From assembly GCA_002314195.1 (NCBI GenBank), contig DCCQ01000074.1, positions 1-64,000 on the forward strand: a DNA stretch of 64,000 nucleotides. Reading direction: 5' to 3'. Position numbers and translations under genes: made by a program. This DNA comes from Bacteroidales bacterium UBA1077. GTDB lineage: Bacteria; Bacteroidota; Bacteroidia; Bacteroidales; UBA932. The notes under the pieces were generated by a model. It searched no databases and was not told the origin of the DNA. It saw only the letters and a program-made list of their open reading frames with translations. Shown piece by piece: positions 35,514-46,100 of this stretch. Numbering within the stretch: position 1 is the stretch's first letter; the number at the start of each line of letters is the position of its first letter.

Positions 35514-36206
35514 ATGAAACAGATGAAAAATTTCAAAATCGCTTTGGCCGTTATGGCCGTTGTGTCGGCCTTGGCCGCTTTCTTGTCATCCTGCTCCAAG
35601 GATGATGGCTCTTATGTTTATCCCGGTCCCAACGCTCTTGTCACCATAAAGACAACCGACTCTGGTGTGACCTATTTCCAGTTGGATGAGAAGACCACCC
35701 TTGAGCCTAAGGGGTGGGTCAATCCTTACAAACGTGAGGTCAGGGCATTGCTCCGGTATTCCGAGGATCAGGAGGCCAGCAGTATGTTTACAAAGAAAGT
35801 CAAGGTCGAATGGCAGGATTCCGTACGTACAAAGAACGCTGTCGTTTATGATGAGGAGTACGGCAAGAAAAACAATGTGTCAATAGCCTTGTACAATGAT
35901 TGGATTACGTGCTGCGAGGATGGCTACCTTACCCTTCATTTCGCCATTTTGGTCGGACATGGCGACAAGATTGTGCACACCATTGATCTTGCTGTTGACC
36001 ATGAGACTCATGACCTTTATTTGAGGCATGACAACAATGGCGACGATGGTTACGCTCCGGCAGACGGTGTGATCGCCTTCAAGATTGACGATCTTCTCAA
36101 GGATGTCAAGGATGGGCAGGAACTGACATTGCATTGGAAGGATTACGATGGCGACAAGACCGCTAAAGTGAAGTATCTCTCCAGATTCGCTCTGCCAGAG
36201 AAATAA
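35514..36206 (+). CDS. NigD-like lipoprotein
   Basis: A 230-residue lipoprotein with a signal peptide ending AFLSSCSKDDG (lipidated Cys). The body, rich in beta strands with KVKVEWQDSV and HFAILVGHG segments, resembles the NigD-like family of Bacteroidetes, named after a bacteriocin-locus protein and of unknown function. The start is set at 35514 (MKQMKNF), not the upstream in-frame ATG at 35487, because it gives a normal signal peptide. It lies 12 bases before an ECF sigma factor gene and probably shares its transcript. Confidence 0.75.
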   Translation: MKQMKNFKIALAVMAVVSALAAFLSSCSKDDGSYVYPGPNALVTIKTTDSGVTYFQLDEKTTLEPKGWVNPYKREVRALLRYSEDQEASSMFTKKVKVEWQDSVRTKNAVVYDEEYGKKNNVSIALYNDWITCCEDGYLTLHFAILVGHGDKIVHTIDLAVDHETHDLYLRHDNNGDDGYAPADGVIAFKIDDLLKDVKDGQELTLHWKDYDGDKTAKVKYLSRFALPEK

Positions 36207-36218
36207 CAGCCTCTCCGA

Positions 36219-36791
36219 TTGATGGGAACACTGTCTGGAGACATAGAAAAGACTCTTGTCGAACAGGCAAGGAAAGGTGACCGCACCGCGATGAGGCAGA
36301 TTTACGACTGCTATTCAAGGTATTTGGCGGCCACCTGTTCCCGTTATCTGCCGGACGGTGGGGATCTTCGTGATGTCCTTCAGGACAGTTTCGTGAAGAT
36401 ATTCTCGTCTTTGGACAAGTTCGACTACCGGGGCGAAGGCTCGTTGAAGGCGTGGATGAGACAGATTTCTGTCAATGAGGCTCTGAAACTCATCAGAAAG
36501 CGGAAACGGTCGGACACGGTGGAATACAAGTGGGACTTGCCGGACAAGGAGGAGGAAGTGGATCCTGATGTTGGAGGCATCCCGCCTGACGTGATTCAGA
36601 AAATGATTCAGGCTCTGCCGGAAGGCTACAGGACGGTTCTCAACCTTTATGCCTTCGAAGAGAAAAGCCACAAGGAAATAGCGGCGTTGCTCGGGATCAC
36701 GGAGAGCACATCGGCCTCTCAGCTCCACAGGGCGAGGGCGATATTGGCAAAGCAGATCAATGAATATAAGAAAAGAACGGAGACGACATGA
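36219..36791 (+). CDS. ECF RNA polymerase sigma factor
   Basis: A 190-residue sigma-70-like protein. Region 2 spans RQIYDCYSRYLAATCSRYL, DVLQDSFVKIFSSL and FDYRGEGSLKAWMRQISVNE; region 4 contains LPEGYRTVLNLYAFEEKSHK and EIAALLGITESTSASQLHRA. Its stop overlaps the following membrane-protein start (ATGA), the arrangement in which the next gene acts as the anti-sigma factor. It differs from the PUL-type sigma at 15626 in having no FecR/SusC partner. Confidence 0.94.
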   Translation: MMGTLSGDIEKTLVEQARKGDRTAMRQIYDCYSRYLAATCSRYLPDGGDLRDVLQDSFVKIFSSLDKFDYRGEGSLKAWMRQISVNEALKLIRKRKRSDTVEYKWDLPDKEEEVDPDVGGIPPDVIQKMIQALPEGYRTVLNLYAFEEKSHKEIAALLGITESTSASQLHRARAILAKQINEYKKRTETT

Positions 36792-38170
36792 TGGAAGATA
36801 AAGATTGGCTGAAAGGCCTGCAAAACAAAATGAAAGACTATGAGGAGCCCGCGCCGGAAGGACTGTGGGAGGACATCGAGCCTTCTGTCTTCCCGGAGAA
36901 AAAACGCCATGTGGTCGCGATGCCGATTCTGTGGCGTTCCGTCGCTGCCGCCGCGGTGGTGGCTTTGGGCGTGTTTGCCGGACTCCGTCTTTCGGAATCT
37001 CTTGGAGATAAGCCGGATGATGTGTCACAGGAGGCCCTGGCTTCCGGCCAACCTTCTTCAGTCAACAATGACGGAGGTCGGGACTCTTCTGTGGAAATCG
37101 TTCGTAAACCAAACGCGGAAACCCTGTTGGCAGACTCAAGACCTGTCCGGAAACATCAGACCAAGGCTCGTCCTTACGGCAATAAAACCGAGCCGGATCT
37201 TGTGACGGAAATCTCTGCCCATGAAGCAGGGACGGATGAGGTTCAGCCTTTTGCTTCGGAAGAAACGATTCGGGAGAAGGTAAGCCGGATCGTACCACAG
37301 GACCAACTGCCGGAAGAAAATCCGGTGACGGTGAAACCTGAAGAGACCTCGGAGAAAAAATCTGTCTCCGTTTCGACGGATCATGACGGCGAGGATTGGT
37401 CGGACTATATCTCAGCCACTGACTCCCGTGCTTCCGGACGCGGAAAGGCAGCGTTGGATGTGTCACTTTCCGGCGGCTCCATGGACGTCAGTGATGAACG
37501 CTCGTACGACCTTCAGATGTTTTACCGTGGCTCGGCTCCGGCATCGTCGAACGGTTTGTTTGACGATGCGAACAACCATGTCGGGGATGGAGGGGTGATT
37601 CAGACCAGAGGAATGGCCCCGATGGACTTGAAGAGCGGCTCTACAGTCACTTCCCATTCTCACCACAGCCGTCCGGTCAGGATGGCGCTCACTGTCAACT
37701 TCCCGCTCAGCGGTACATTCGGACTTGAGACCGGCGCCATGATGACCACCCTCCGCAGCACCTTCACCACAGAGGCAGGACGTACTGTAACCGAGACTGA
37801 CCAGACATTGAGATATGTCGGGATTCCGTTGAATATCACGGCTTCTCTTGTGGACACAAGATGGTTTTCGTTCTATCTTGGTGGCGGAGGGATGGCCGAG
37901 AAATGCATCTCCGGCAAATCTGTGAAGACAGAGACCTTGGCGGGAGTGAAGCAGGGTGACGGCACCAGAAAAAGTTTGAATGTCAAACCATTGCTCTGGT
38001 CATTGAATGCGTCCGCCGGTCTTCAGGCGAACCTGGCCAAGAACATCGGCCTTTACGTTGAGCCTGGCCTTAGTTATCATTTCGATGACAAGTCTGATGT
38101 CCAGACCATCTACAATGATCGTCCTTTGGACTTCATGCTGACATTCGGGGCTAGATTCTCATTGAAGTAG
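36788..38170 (+). CDS. anti-sigma-like membrane protein with outer-membrane beta-barrel domain
   Basis: A 460-residue protein. The N-terminal ~45 residues (MMEDKDWLKGLQNKMKDYEE, then PAPEGLWEDIEPSVFPEKKR) form a cytoplasmic segment, followed by a single transmembrane helix at about 50-70, a long charged disordered region to about 280, and a C-terminal region with alternating hydrophobic strands ending FGARFSLK that looks like an outer-membrane beta barrel. This layout would span the envelope. Four-base overlap with the sigma gene suggests a regulatory pair. The last 20 bases overlap the end of the convergent argH. Confidence 0.7.
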   Translation: MMEDKDWLKGLQNKMKDYEEPAPEGLWEDIEPSVFPEKKRHVVAMPILWRSVAAAAVVALGVFAGLRLSESLGDKPDDVSQEALASGQPSSVNNDGGRDSSVEIVRKPNAETLLADSRPVRKHQTKARPYGNKTEPDLVTEISAHEAGTDEVQPFASEETIREKVSRIVPQDQLPEENPVTVKPEETSEKKSVSVSTDHDGEDWSDYISATDSRASGRGKAALDVSLSGGSMDVSDERSYDLQMFYRGSAPASSNGLFDDANNHVGDGGVIQTRGMAPMDLKSGSTVTSHSHHSRPVRMALTVNFPLSGTFGLETGAMMTTLRSTFTTEAGRTVTETDQTLRYVGIPLNITASLVDTRWFSFYLGGGGMAEKCISGKSVKTETLAGVKQGDGTRKSLNVKPLLWSLNASAGLQANLAKNIGLYVEPGLSYHFDDKSDVQTIYNDRPLDFMLTFGARFSLK

Positions 38171-39524
38171 GTGTTATGGAGTCTCCGATGCCGGTGAGTG
38201 AGGAAACCGCGTCATGAACCTTCCCGAAACCGAATCCGTAGATGATCCGTGACATCTTGGCGGCGATGCGGTCGTTGCAGAGGTTGCCTATGGAACCTTC
38301 GTGAGTATGGTGAAGCTCACCGTGATATTCAAAGGTCCCCTTTCTGATTGAGTCGGCGACTTGGCGGTAGGCGTCTCTGAACGGCACTCCGTTCTCCACC
38401 AGATGGTTGACTTCCTCCACGCTGAACGCAAGGCGGTACTTACGATCGCTCATCGCATCTGGGACGACCTCCATCCCACGGACTGCATATTCAACGATGT
38501 CGAGGCAATCGTTCATTTCCTTGAATATCGGGAAGAACACCTCCTTGAGAATCTGCATGTCCCTGAAATAGCCGCTCGGCAGGTTTCCGGTGATGAGGCG
38601 GATGGTGTTCGGCACGCCTTGAAGCTTGTTGCAGTGCGCCCTCACGAGTTCGAACACGTCCGGATTCTTCTTGTGCGGCATGATGCTGGAGCCGGTCGTC
38701 AGCGCGTCCGGCAAGTGGATGAACCCGAAATTCTGACTGGAGAAAAGACATCCGTCCATCGCGAGCCTTCCTACTGTCTCAGCGATTGATGAATATGCGA
38801 ACGCCACGGCCCGCTCCATTTTCCCTCTTGTCATCTGCGCATAGACTGAGTTGTAGTCCAAGTCTTCAAAGCCAAGCAGTTCCGTGGTCATGGTTCTGTT
38901 CAGCGGAGCGGACGAGCCGTACCCGGCGGCGGATCCGAGAGGGTTGAGGTTGACGACTTCCCATGCGGCCTTCATCATGCTGAGATCATCGCAGAGACTT
39001 TCGGCATAGGCTCCGAACCATAGCCCGAAGGAAGACGGCATGGCCACCTGCAGATGGGTGTAGCCCGGAATCAGCACGTCCTTGTACTTCTCGCTGGCTT
39101 CCTGAAGCGTCTTGAACAACGATTCGACCTTGTGCACTGTCTTCTCGATTTCGGCGCGGGCGTAGAGTTTCAGATCCACCAGGACCTGATCGTTGCGGGA
39201 ACGTCCTGTGTGCACCTTCTTCCCGACATCCCCGAGCCTACGCGTCAGCATCAGCTCGATCTGCGAGTGGATGTCCTCCACGTCATCCTCAACGTAAAGC
39301 TCTCCCTTGCGGGCTGATGAATATAATTCCTTGAGTGCCGGCAGCAGTTTGTCCAGATCTTCCTTTGAAAGAAGTCCCACACTCTCCAGCATCGTGATGT
39401 GGGCCATAGTGCCCATTATGTCGTAAGGAGCCAGCTCGTGATCCAGCTCACGGTCGTTGCCCACCGTGAACGCGTCTATCCTCTCGTCCTCCTTGAATCC
39501 CTTGTCCCAAAGTTTGTTCGCCAT
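38151..39524 (-). CDS. argH: argininosuccinate lyase
   Basis: A 457-residue enzyme that splits argininosuccinate into arginine and fumarate in arginine synthesis. The fumarase/lyase superfamily signature GSSIMPHKKNPD is intact near residue 273, and N-terminal segments (DVEDIHSQIE, HTGRSRNDQV) carry substrate-binding residues. The open frame reaches 39608 but the family start MANKLWDKGF at 39524 is preferred, supported by a TATCTTTG promoter element 22 bases upstream. The 3' end overlaps the membrane-barrel gene by 20 bases. No other arginine genes are in the window. Confidence 0.95.
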   Translation of the reverse strand: MANKLWDKGFKEDERIDAFTVGNDRELDHELAPYDIMGTMAHITMLESVGLLSKEDLDKLLPALKELYSSARKGELYVEDDVEDIHSQIELMLTRRLGDVGKKVHTGRSRNDQVLVDLKLYARAEIEKTVHKVESLFKTLQEASEKYKDVLIPGYTHLQVAMPSSFGLWFGAYAESLCDDLSMMKAAWEVVNLNPLGSAAGYGSSAPLNRTMTTELLGFEDLDYNSVYAQMTRGKMERAVAFAYSSIAETVGRLAMDGCLFSSQNFGFIHLPDALTTGSSIMPHKKNPDVFELVRAHCNKLQGVPNTIRLITGNLPSGYFRDMQILKEVFFPIFKEMNDCLDIVEYAVRGMEVVPDAMSDRKYRLAFSVEEVNHLVENGVPFRDAYRQVADSIRKGTFEYHGELHHTHEGSIGNLCNDRIAAKMSRIIYGFGFGKVHDAVSSLTGIGDSITPTSMRI

Positions 39525-39545
39525 ATACACATTTATTAATGAGTG

Positions 39546-39553
39546 CAAAGATA
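39546..39553 (-). promoter_or_regulatory. -7 promoter element of argH
   Basis: On the minus strand TATCTTTG (plus-strand CAAAGATA, 39546-39553) matches TAnnTTTG and lies 22 bases before the chosen argH start. No clear -33 TTTG is visible at the expected distance. Confidence 0.55.
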
Positions 39554-39638
39554 GCCAATAATGATGGCGGTTCGTTAATATCCATTGTGAAAATTCAAAA
39601 AATATCATTCAAATATTCTGTTTTCCGTTGGAAATCCG

Positions 39639-39646
39639 TAATTTTG
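39639..39646 (+). promoter_or_regulatory. -7 promoter element of typA
   Basis: TAATTTTG matches TAnnTTTG and lies 20 bases before the typA start. The -33 region is weak (TTCTG near 39616). Confidence 0.5.
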
Positions 39647-39665
39647 CAAGATTTTTTTACGGCAT

Positions 39666-41477
39666 ATGCAAGACATTAGGAACATCGCGCTCATCGCGCA
39701 CGTCGACCACGGCAAGACGACTCTCGTGGACAGGATGATTTATCAGGCCAATCTGGTGCGTCAGCCTGAGAATCTCGGCCAACTGATTCTCGACAACAAT
39801 GACATCGAGAGGGAAAGAGGCATCACCATTCTGGCGAAAAACGTGTCTGTCACCTACAAAGGTGTCAAGATCAACATTATAGACACTCCAGGCCATAGTG
39901 ACTTCGGAGGAGAGGTCGAAAGGGTTTTGAATATGGCGGACGGCGTGCTGCTGCTGGTGGACGCGTTCGAGGGCTGCATGCCGCAGACTCGCTTCGTTCT
40001 TCAGAAGGCTCTTGAGCTTGGCAAGAAGCCAATCGTGGTCGTCAACAAGGTTGACAAGCCGAACTGCCGTCCGGATGAGGTTCAGGAAGAGGTTTTCGAC
40101 CTGATGTGCTCGCTGAACGCCACGGATGAGCAGCTTGATTTCAAGACGATCTTCGGCAGCGCCAAGCAGGGCTGGATGTCTGACGACTGGAAGAAGCCGA
40201 CATCGGACATCACACCTCTTCTGGACGCCATTCTGGCGGAAATTCCGGCCCCTAAGGTGATTGAGGGAACCCCTCAGCTTCAGGTGACTTCCCTTGAATA
40301 TTCTCCGTATGTCGGACGTATCGCCGTCGGTAAACTTACCCGGGGAGAACTCAAGACCGGCCAGCAGGTCAGCCTCTGCAAGAGGTATGACGTTGTGGAA
40401 AAGCACAAGATCAAGCAATTGATGGTGTTCGACGGCCTGGGAAAGGCTAACGTGGACACTGTGCAGTGCGGTGACATCTGCGCTGTGGTCGGCATCGACG
40501 GCTTTGAGATCGGCGACACGATCGCCGACAGCGAGAATCCGGAGGCTCTCCCTCCGATCTCCATCGATGAGCCTACGATGAGCATGCTCTTCACCATCAA
40601 CAACTCCCCGTTCTTCGGCAAGGACGGCAAGTTCGTGACATCCAGGCACATCAAAGACCGTCTGGACAAGGAGTTGGAGAAGAACCTTGCCCTCAAGGTC
40701 AAGCCGGGACTGAACGCCGACTCGTTCGTGGTCTATGGACGTGGAGTGCTTCACCTCTCTGTGCTTATCGAGGAGATGCGCCGCGAAGGCTTCGAACTTC
40801 AGGTCGGACAGCCTAAGGTCCTGGACAAGACCATCAACGGACAGCGTTGCGAACCTATCGAGGATCTATCCATAGAGGTTCCGGAGCAGTTCGTGGGAGC
40901 GGCCATCGAGCTTGCCACCCGCAGGAAGGGCGCGCTTCTTCACATGGAACCGAGGGGAGACAGGACACTGCTCAACTTCGACATCCCGACCCGTGGCCTT
41001 ATGGGGCTCAGGAGCAATCTCTTGACCGCTTCCCAGGGCGAGGCCATCATGGCCCACAGGTTCAAGGAGTACCAGCCTTACAAGGGTGAGATCGAGAATC
41101 GTACGAACGGATCGCTCGTTTCCCTTGAGACAGGAACCGCTATTGCATATTCGATGAACAAGCTTCTGGACAGGGGCAAGTTCTTCATCGATCCTGGTGA
41201 CGAGATTTACTGCGGTGAGGTCGTGGGCGAGCACACAAGGGAGAGAGACCTCAACATCAACATCTGCAAGACAAAGAAACTCACCAATGTGCGCGCCGCC
41301 GGCTCCGACGATAAGGTTGTGCTGCCACCTCCGGTGAAGATGTCATTGGAGGAGATGCTTGAATATATTCGTGAAGATGAGCTTGTAGAGGTGACTCCGC
41401 ATCACCTGAGGATGCGCAAGATCCTTCTTGACCCGATGGACAGGAAGCGTTCCGGCAACTCCGGTGATGACGAATAG
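39666..41477 (+). CDS. typA: translational GTPase TypA/BipA
   Basis: A 603-residue ribosome-binding GTPase. The G1 motif [10 protein letters not shown] starts near residue 11, G2 is RERGITI, G3 [11 protein letters not shown] and G4 NKVDKP. The C-terminal half has the EF-G-like domains and the TypA-specific end. BipA acts in ribosome assembly and in translation under stress and cold. It is a single gene divergent from argH with its own promoter element. The protein ends in a charged tail ([13 protein letters not shown]). Confidence 0.96.
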   Translation: MQDIRNIALIAHVDHGKTTLVDRMIYQANLVRQPENLGQLILDNNDIERERGITILAKNVSVTYKGVKINIIDTPGHSDFGGEVERVLNMADGVLLLVDAFEGCMPQTRFVLQKALELGKKPIVVVNKVDKPNCRPDEVQEEVFDLMCSLNATDEQLDFKTIFGSAKQGWMSDDWKKPTSDITPLLDAILAEIPAPKVIEGTPQLQVTSLEYSPYVGRIAVGKLTRGELKTGQQVSLCKRYDVVEKHKIKQLMVFDGLGKANVDTVQCGDICAVVGIDGFEIGDTIADSENPEALPPISIDEPTMSMLFTINNSPFFGKDGKFVTSRHIKDRLDKELEKNLALKVKPGLNADSFVVYGRGVLHLSVLIEEMRREGFELQVGQPKVLDKTINGQRCEPIEDLSIEVPEQFVGAAIELATRRKGALLHMEPRGDRTLLNFDIPTRGLMGLRSNLLTASQGEAIMAHRFKEYQPYKGEIENRTNGSLVSLETGTAIAYSMNKLLDRGKFFIDPGDEIYCGEVVGEHTRERDLNINICKTKKLTNVRAAGSDDKVVLPPPVKMSLEEMLEYIREDELVEVTPHHLRMRKILLDPMDRKRSGNSGDDE

Positions 41478-41497
41478 TCAAACTATTCACGAAAAGA

Positions 41498-41528
41498 TTT
41501 TATATTCGGAAAATTTTTTATACCTTTG
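41498..41528 (+). promoter_or_regulatory. promoter of the DUF177-rpmF operon
   Basis: TTTA (41498-41501), 19 bases, then TACCTTTG (41521-41528), a good Bacteroidetes promoter, 26 bases before the DUF177 start. Confidence 0.7.
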
Positions 41529-41554
41529 CAACCCTTAAATCTGTTTACTGGATC

Positions 41555-42094
41555 ATGGAGGATAATTTGACGGTTCCTATAAATGGATTGCCCCAAGGAC
41601 GGAAGGAATTTCGTTGGAGGGTAGGGAAGACGTTCTTTGAACATTTTGAGAATTCAGAGATTCTGGCAGCGGATCTTGATGTCGAGGTTTACGCTGAGAA
41701 GTCGGGGCATTTCATCGGGGTTGACTGCGATGTCACCGGTGATGTGACAGTGGCTTGTGACAGATGCCTTGAGAATCTGAGTATTCCGGTCGAGACAGGG
41801 TTTCGATTGAGTGTCAAGTTCGGCCTGGAACCGGCTGACGGCAGTGATGCCGCTGAAGGGGAGAGGGAGATAGTTTGGCTTCCGGAGTCGGATGCGGATT
41901 TAAACCTTGGTCAGATAGTCTATGACTATGTATGCCTGTCACTTCCGGTCCAGAGGGTTCATTCTGAAGGAGAATGTAATCCTGAAGCAGTGAAGTTTCT
42001 GAGTTCTGAAGATGAGCAGAGTGTGGATTCCCAAGGCAAGGATGCTTCGTTGCCGTTCGCGTCTCTGAAGGATCTTATTGATAAAGTGAAATAA
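41555..42094 (+). CDS. DUF177 (YceD-like) protein
   Basis: A 179-residue protein of the YceD/DUF177 family, which is almost always encoded directly before ribosomal protein L32 and is linked to 23S rRNA or large-subunit maturation. The conserved VACDRCLENL segment with two Cys residues lies near residue 67. The L32 gene follows after 20 bases, and a consensus promoter precedes the pair. Confidence 0.9.
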   Translation: MEDNLTVPINGLPQGRKEFRWRVGKTFFEHFENSEILAADLDVEVYAEKSGHFIGVDCDVTGDVTVACDRCLENLSIPVETGFRLSVKFGLEPADGSDAAEGEREIVWLPESDADLNLGQIVYDYVCLSLPVQRVHSEGECNPEAVKFLSSEDEQSVDSQGKDASLPFASLKDLIDKVK

Positions 42095-42114
42095 TAAATT
42101 AAAAAATAATAACT

Positions 42115-42297
42115 ATGGCACATCCGAAACACAAAGTCTCTAAGCAGAGAAGAGACAAGAGAAGGACCCATGACTTCGCTCCGGTTCCAACTCTCGCTAC
42201 CTGTCCTAACTGCGGCGCAACAGTGATGTATCATCACATTTGCCCTGAGTGCGGTTACTACAGAGGTCGTCAGATCATCGAGAAGAGCGCGGAATAG
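42115..42297 (+). CDS. rpmF: 50S ribosomal protein bL32
   Basis: A 60-residue ribosomal protein with basic N-terminus (MAHPKHKVSKQRRDKRRTHD) and an intact four-cysteine zinc ribbon (CPNC near residue 27 and CPEC near 41). A tRNA-Arg gene follows 21 bases later and may be read on the same transcript. Confidence 0.97.
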   Translation: MAHPKHKVSKQRRDKRRTHDFAPVPTLATCPNCGATVMYHHICPECGYYRGRQIIEKSAE

Positions 42298-42318
42298 TCT
42301 CTTCGGTAGAAAACTAAT

Positions 42319-42390
42319 GGTCCCATAGTTCAACGGATAGAACGGAGGTTTCCTAAACCTTAAATATAGGTTCGATTCCTATTGGGACTA
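42319..42390 (+). tRNA. tRNA-Arg (anticodon CCT)
   Basis: Acceptor GGTCCCA pairs with TGGGACT (first pair G-T), D arm GTTC/GAAC, anticodon stem GAGGT/ACCTT around TTCCTAA (anticodon CCT), T arm ATAGG/CCTAT with canonical TTCGATT, discriminator A. No CCA is encoded. Confidence 0.93.
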
Positions 42391-42395
42391 CAAAG

Positions 42396-42424
42396 GAGAC
42401 TCGCCATGACGGCGGGTCTCTTTT
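42396..42424 (+). terminator. intrinsic terminator after tRNA-Arg
   Basis: GAGACTCGCC pairs with GGCGGGTCTC (one G-T) around ATGAC and is followed by TTTT. It would end the DUF177-rpmF-tRNA-Arg transcript. Confidence 0.85.
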
Positions 42425-42473
42425 GCGTATTTGGATTATTTGAATATTCTGGTTAAATTCGTGAGACGTTAGG

Positions 42474-42549
42474 CGGTCGCTGAGCCTGTCGAAGTGACCG
42501 CACATGTGAAATTCACTAATAGTTGTCGCTTCGACAGGCTCAGCGACCG
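42474..42549. repeat. inverted pair of REP-like palindromes (REPIN-like)
   Basis: The left copy CGGTCGCTGAGCCTGTCGAA plus GTGAC (42474-42498) and the right copy (42525-42549) are reverse complements over 25 bases with one difference, 26 bases apart. The pair sits between the tRNA-Arg terminator and the LysE gene; the right copy ends 11 bases before that gene's start. Confidence 0.9.
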
Positions 42550-42559
42550 AAGTTCGATC

Positions 42560-43147
42560 ATGCCGTCACAGATGCTGCCCTCATTGCTGCTTTACATTCT
42601 GGCTCTCGGTTATACTCCAGGGCCTTCCAACCTGTGCGCGTTCCATTCCGGAATCCATTTCGGAAGGAGACATGCGATGCGGGTATGGTGGGGGTTCGTG
42701 ATCGGCTTCCTGCTCATCGACACTACTCTTGTGCTGATCGCACATTACCTTGGAGATGTGCTTGGCCCTTACGTCAAATGGCTTTCCTACGCTGGCGCTC
42801 TCTATATGGTCTGCCTTGCGGTGATGATTGTCGTGAAATCCGGCCAGTCGAAAGAGGACATGGCAAAATCCTGCACCATCAAGACAGGAATTGTCATAGA
42901 GGTCACCAACGCGAAGGTCTGGATGTTCTGCCTGACAGCATTGGGAACATTCGTCCTGCCATATTCAAGTTCATTCATCGAACTTGCCAAGGTCGGAGCC
43001 ATGCTGACCTTGGCCGGCCCGGTGGCGAACCTTGTGTGGCTTGTGGCGGGCTCCGCGCTTGACAGCCTGACGGAAAGGTATGGCAGAATAATCGACATGA
43101 TTCTCGCCGCGGCCCTGATGTTCAGCGCTGTCATGCTGATTTTCTGA
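42560..43147 (+). CDS. LysE-family exporter
   Basis: A 195-residue membrane protein with about six helices and the family N-terminal pattern ALGYTPGPSNLCAFHSGIHF. LysE/RhtB proteins export amino acids. The open frame begins at 42494, but the upstream codons come from REP-like DNA (RFDRLSDRS), so the start is placed at 42560 (MPSQMLP). It converges with the sensor kinase gene, 11 bases away. Confidence 0.85.
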   Translation: MPSQMLPSLLLYILALGYTPGPSNLCAFHSGIHFGRRHAMRVWWGFVIGFLLIDTTLVLIAHYLGDVLGPYVKWLSYAGALYMVCLAVMIVVKSGQSKEDMAKSCTIKTGIVIEVTNAKVWMFCLTALGTFVLPYSSSFIELAKVGAMLTLAGPVANLVWLVAGSALDSLTERYGRIIDMILAAALMFSAVMLIF

Positions 43148-43158
43148 CAAATCTATTC

Positions 43159-46100
43159 TTATTTTCGAGGGAAGCGGACGGTGAAACAAGCCCCCTTGAG
43201 GGTGAATGACTTTGAGTAGAAGATCTCGCCGTTGCATTTTTCAAGAATATTCCTGCATATCGACAGTCCCAGGCCGGTTCCGTTGCTCTTCGTCGTGAAG
43301 TTAGGCGTGAAGAGTTTCGAGCGGTTCTCCTCGCTGACTCCAGGACCGTTGTCTTCGAAGACGATGTCGTAGAAGCCATCTTTGGAGGACAGGCGCAAGG
43401 ACACCACGATCCGTCCCTGGAATGGTTCCAATCCTTTTTCTTCAGTTTCAGCCTGTGCGTTCTCGATTGCCTGGACGGCGTTGTTGATCAGGTTTACGAA
43501 CACGCGTGTGAGCTGAGGTTTCGGACCCATGACCGAAGCGTTGTCGAGCCCCATGTAGGAGAACTTGATGTTGTCCCTGCTGTCGAACAGGTCGATTTCT
43601 TCCTTCAGAAGGTTGTCCAGATTGATTTCCACCGGCTCCTCGGTGTAGAGTTTGGCGAATGTCGAGAATTCGTTGGCGGTGTCGGCCAACAGATCTATCT
43701 GCTTGAGAACCTCCACTGAAATTTCGTCGAACCTGTCGGCCCATGCCGGATTCCCGTTGCTCTTCATCCTGATAAGCCTCTGAATCTGAAGTTTTATCGG
43801 AGTCAAAGGGTTCTTGATCTCATGGGCGACCTGACGCGCCATTGTCGCCCAGGCCTTGTCCCTTTCCGCCTGAGTGAGCTTCCTTGTGGAGTTGTAGAGA
43901 TCGTGCACCATCAGATTGTAAGCCCTGACCAGCCGCGCGACCTCGTCGTCCCGCTCATAGACGATATATTCAAGATTGTTGATGCTGGCTTCATTCATCT
44001 TCCGCCCCATTTCGGACAGAGGCTTGAACATCTTGTCCACAGCCGTGGCCATTATGAACCTTGCCAGAAGCAGCAGTATCATGAACACGGTGACGACAGA
44101 GATGGAATGCAGCACGGCTTCCGACTTGAAATCGAAACTCTCGTCTGTGAACGGTGAACACATGATGGCGATCATCTTGCCTTGCGCGTTGAACACCGGA
44201 GCGTAGAGGAAATATGTCGGTTTGGCTCCGATGTACTCCTTCCCTATGTAGTACCTTTTATTTTTGTAGATGATGCTTTCAAACGCGTCCGGATTCATCC
44301 TGGAACCGAGCAACATCCTGTCGAACACTTCGGGAGTGGTGGAGCGGAATTCTTTGCCGTTCGTGGTGTAGAGGGTTATGTCGGACTTCATCGTGTTGCT
44401 GATGTCTTCCAGAATCATCGACGCCTCTTGTGAACTGAAATCGGAGAAGTCCTGGACATAGCGGCATCTTGCCTGAAGCAGGGTCTGCAGCGAGTTAACC
44501 TTGTCCGCCATCGAGGATTTAAGGTTGGCGCTGTTTCTCCTGTAGACGAACAGCACACTGACACCCGCCAGGGTGATGAGCGTCATGATTAGAGCCAGAA
44601 GCATTGCGGCGTTGATCCTGGATTTGTAGTAGTTGCTCTCGCGATGCCGCGGATGTACACGGGTGAGCGTCATGAGAGTGAGGCAGAAATAGAAGACCAA
44701 AGTCAGGAAAAGGAAGGCCACGATGTAGGAGAAATCCTCTGTCTTCGGCCTGGAGACAATGATAAGGTCATCATCGGAGATCTTGTTGACGAAATGAGTG
44801 TAGCCGTTCATCCGCACCACCCCGTCAACCGCCTCGTCGATTTCGTGCTCAAGGTCTTCATCCACGATTGTCGGGTAGGAATAATTTCCCTTGTAGGAAG
44901 TCAGCACCTTGCCGGAATACTTCGCGTATGAATATCTTGCCGGAATCAGCACGTCCCCGGGGGCCGAATATCCCAGCAGGCGGGCATAGCCCCTGTTCTC
45001 GCGGTTTGACTTAGGCGACACCCTCATGAGCATCATCGTGACACCGTTGCCGTAGTTATAGTAGGCGAAACTGCCGGCATATAGACTGTGGCCGCTTGCG
45101 TCCCTCAAGTACCTGAATCTTGAGCCGTCGGAAATCGCCTTTCCTCGGCTGACCATTTCGGTGAAATAGGCTATCGCGCCCTTGTCCCTTACGCTTTCTG
45201 GAAACAGTTCCACCGCGATGTCGTAGTCCTGCGCCGCCATCGGCATGTAACTTTCTATTATTCTGTTCAGGATTATGCCGTTGCTGTTCTGAATGGCCGA
45301 GAGAGTGCCGATCAGTTGGTCGGACGCGATTTTGTCTTCCACGCGGCGGAGTTCCAGTTCGAGGCTGATGTCGCGCTCTATTGACAGCCTGTTGGCCCAC
45401 ACGTTGACCCTGTTCTGCTCCTTGCGGAACCCCAGAGTTCCGGCCATGATCACCATGTAGGAGGCGAAGATGACAGCCGTGACGGTCCTGCCGCCTGCAG
45501 AGAACAGATCGTGCCTGATTCCGAACAGGCGCTTGAGCGCCGGCATGAGCATCTGGGTCAACAGCGGGACTGTCATCAGCAGCCCTGTCAGCATCAGGTA
45601 GACCAGCAGACTGAATATGTTGAGGTCATTCAGCCTGTAGAGTTCCAGTGAGATGTTGGAGTTCAGGATGACACTTCTGAATATCACATGGACGAAGACC
45701 AGGACGCCCGTGGTAAGAAGAAGCACGAATATGGCATAGATCCAAAGGGACAACTTCACACGCCTTGTCTTGAGGATGCGCCTGAATATGTCGTTTCTTG
45801 TCACGAACGTGCAGCCGATGCACAGTATGATAAGCAAGACAGTGATAAGCACAGCTCCAAGAGAATTGAACAACTGGCCGTCGGCATAGACCGTCGGCGA
45901 GAAAAGTCTTGAGCTGTTCTTCATGTTCTCTCCCCAGAAGTATGTGGCCGCTATCACTGCCATGAGCCCTCCGAGGACCAGCAGGAGCCGTTTCATGCTT
46001 TTTTTCTCTGCCAGGTGCAGAAGGGATGCGGTGATGAAACAGATTATCGCCAGCCAAATCATTGTGGAGTGTGTCGCCGCGGGCTGGCCCGAGACAGGAC

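Noticed and set aside
39657..40754. A 365-codon minus-strand open frame opposite typA.
   Set aside because: It is entirely antisense to the highly conserved TypA frame and has no family similarity.
42494..42559. An extended N-terminus of the LysE protein (22 residues).
   Set aside because: The codons come from REP-like DNA and the family begins at the later ATG.
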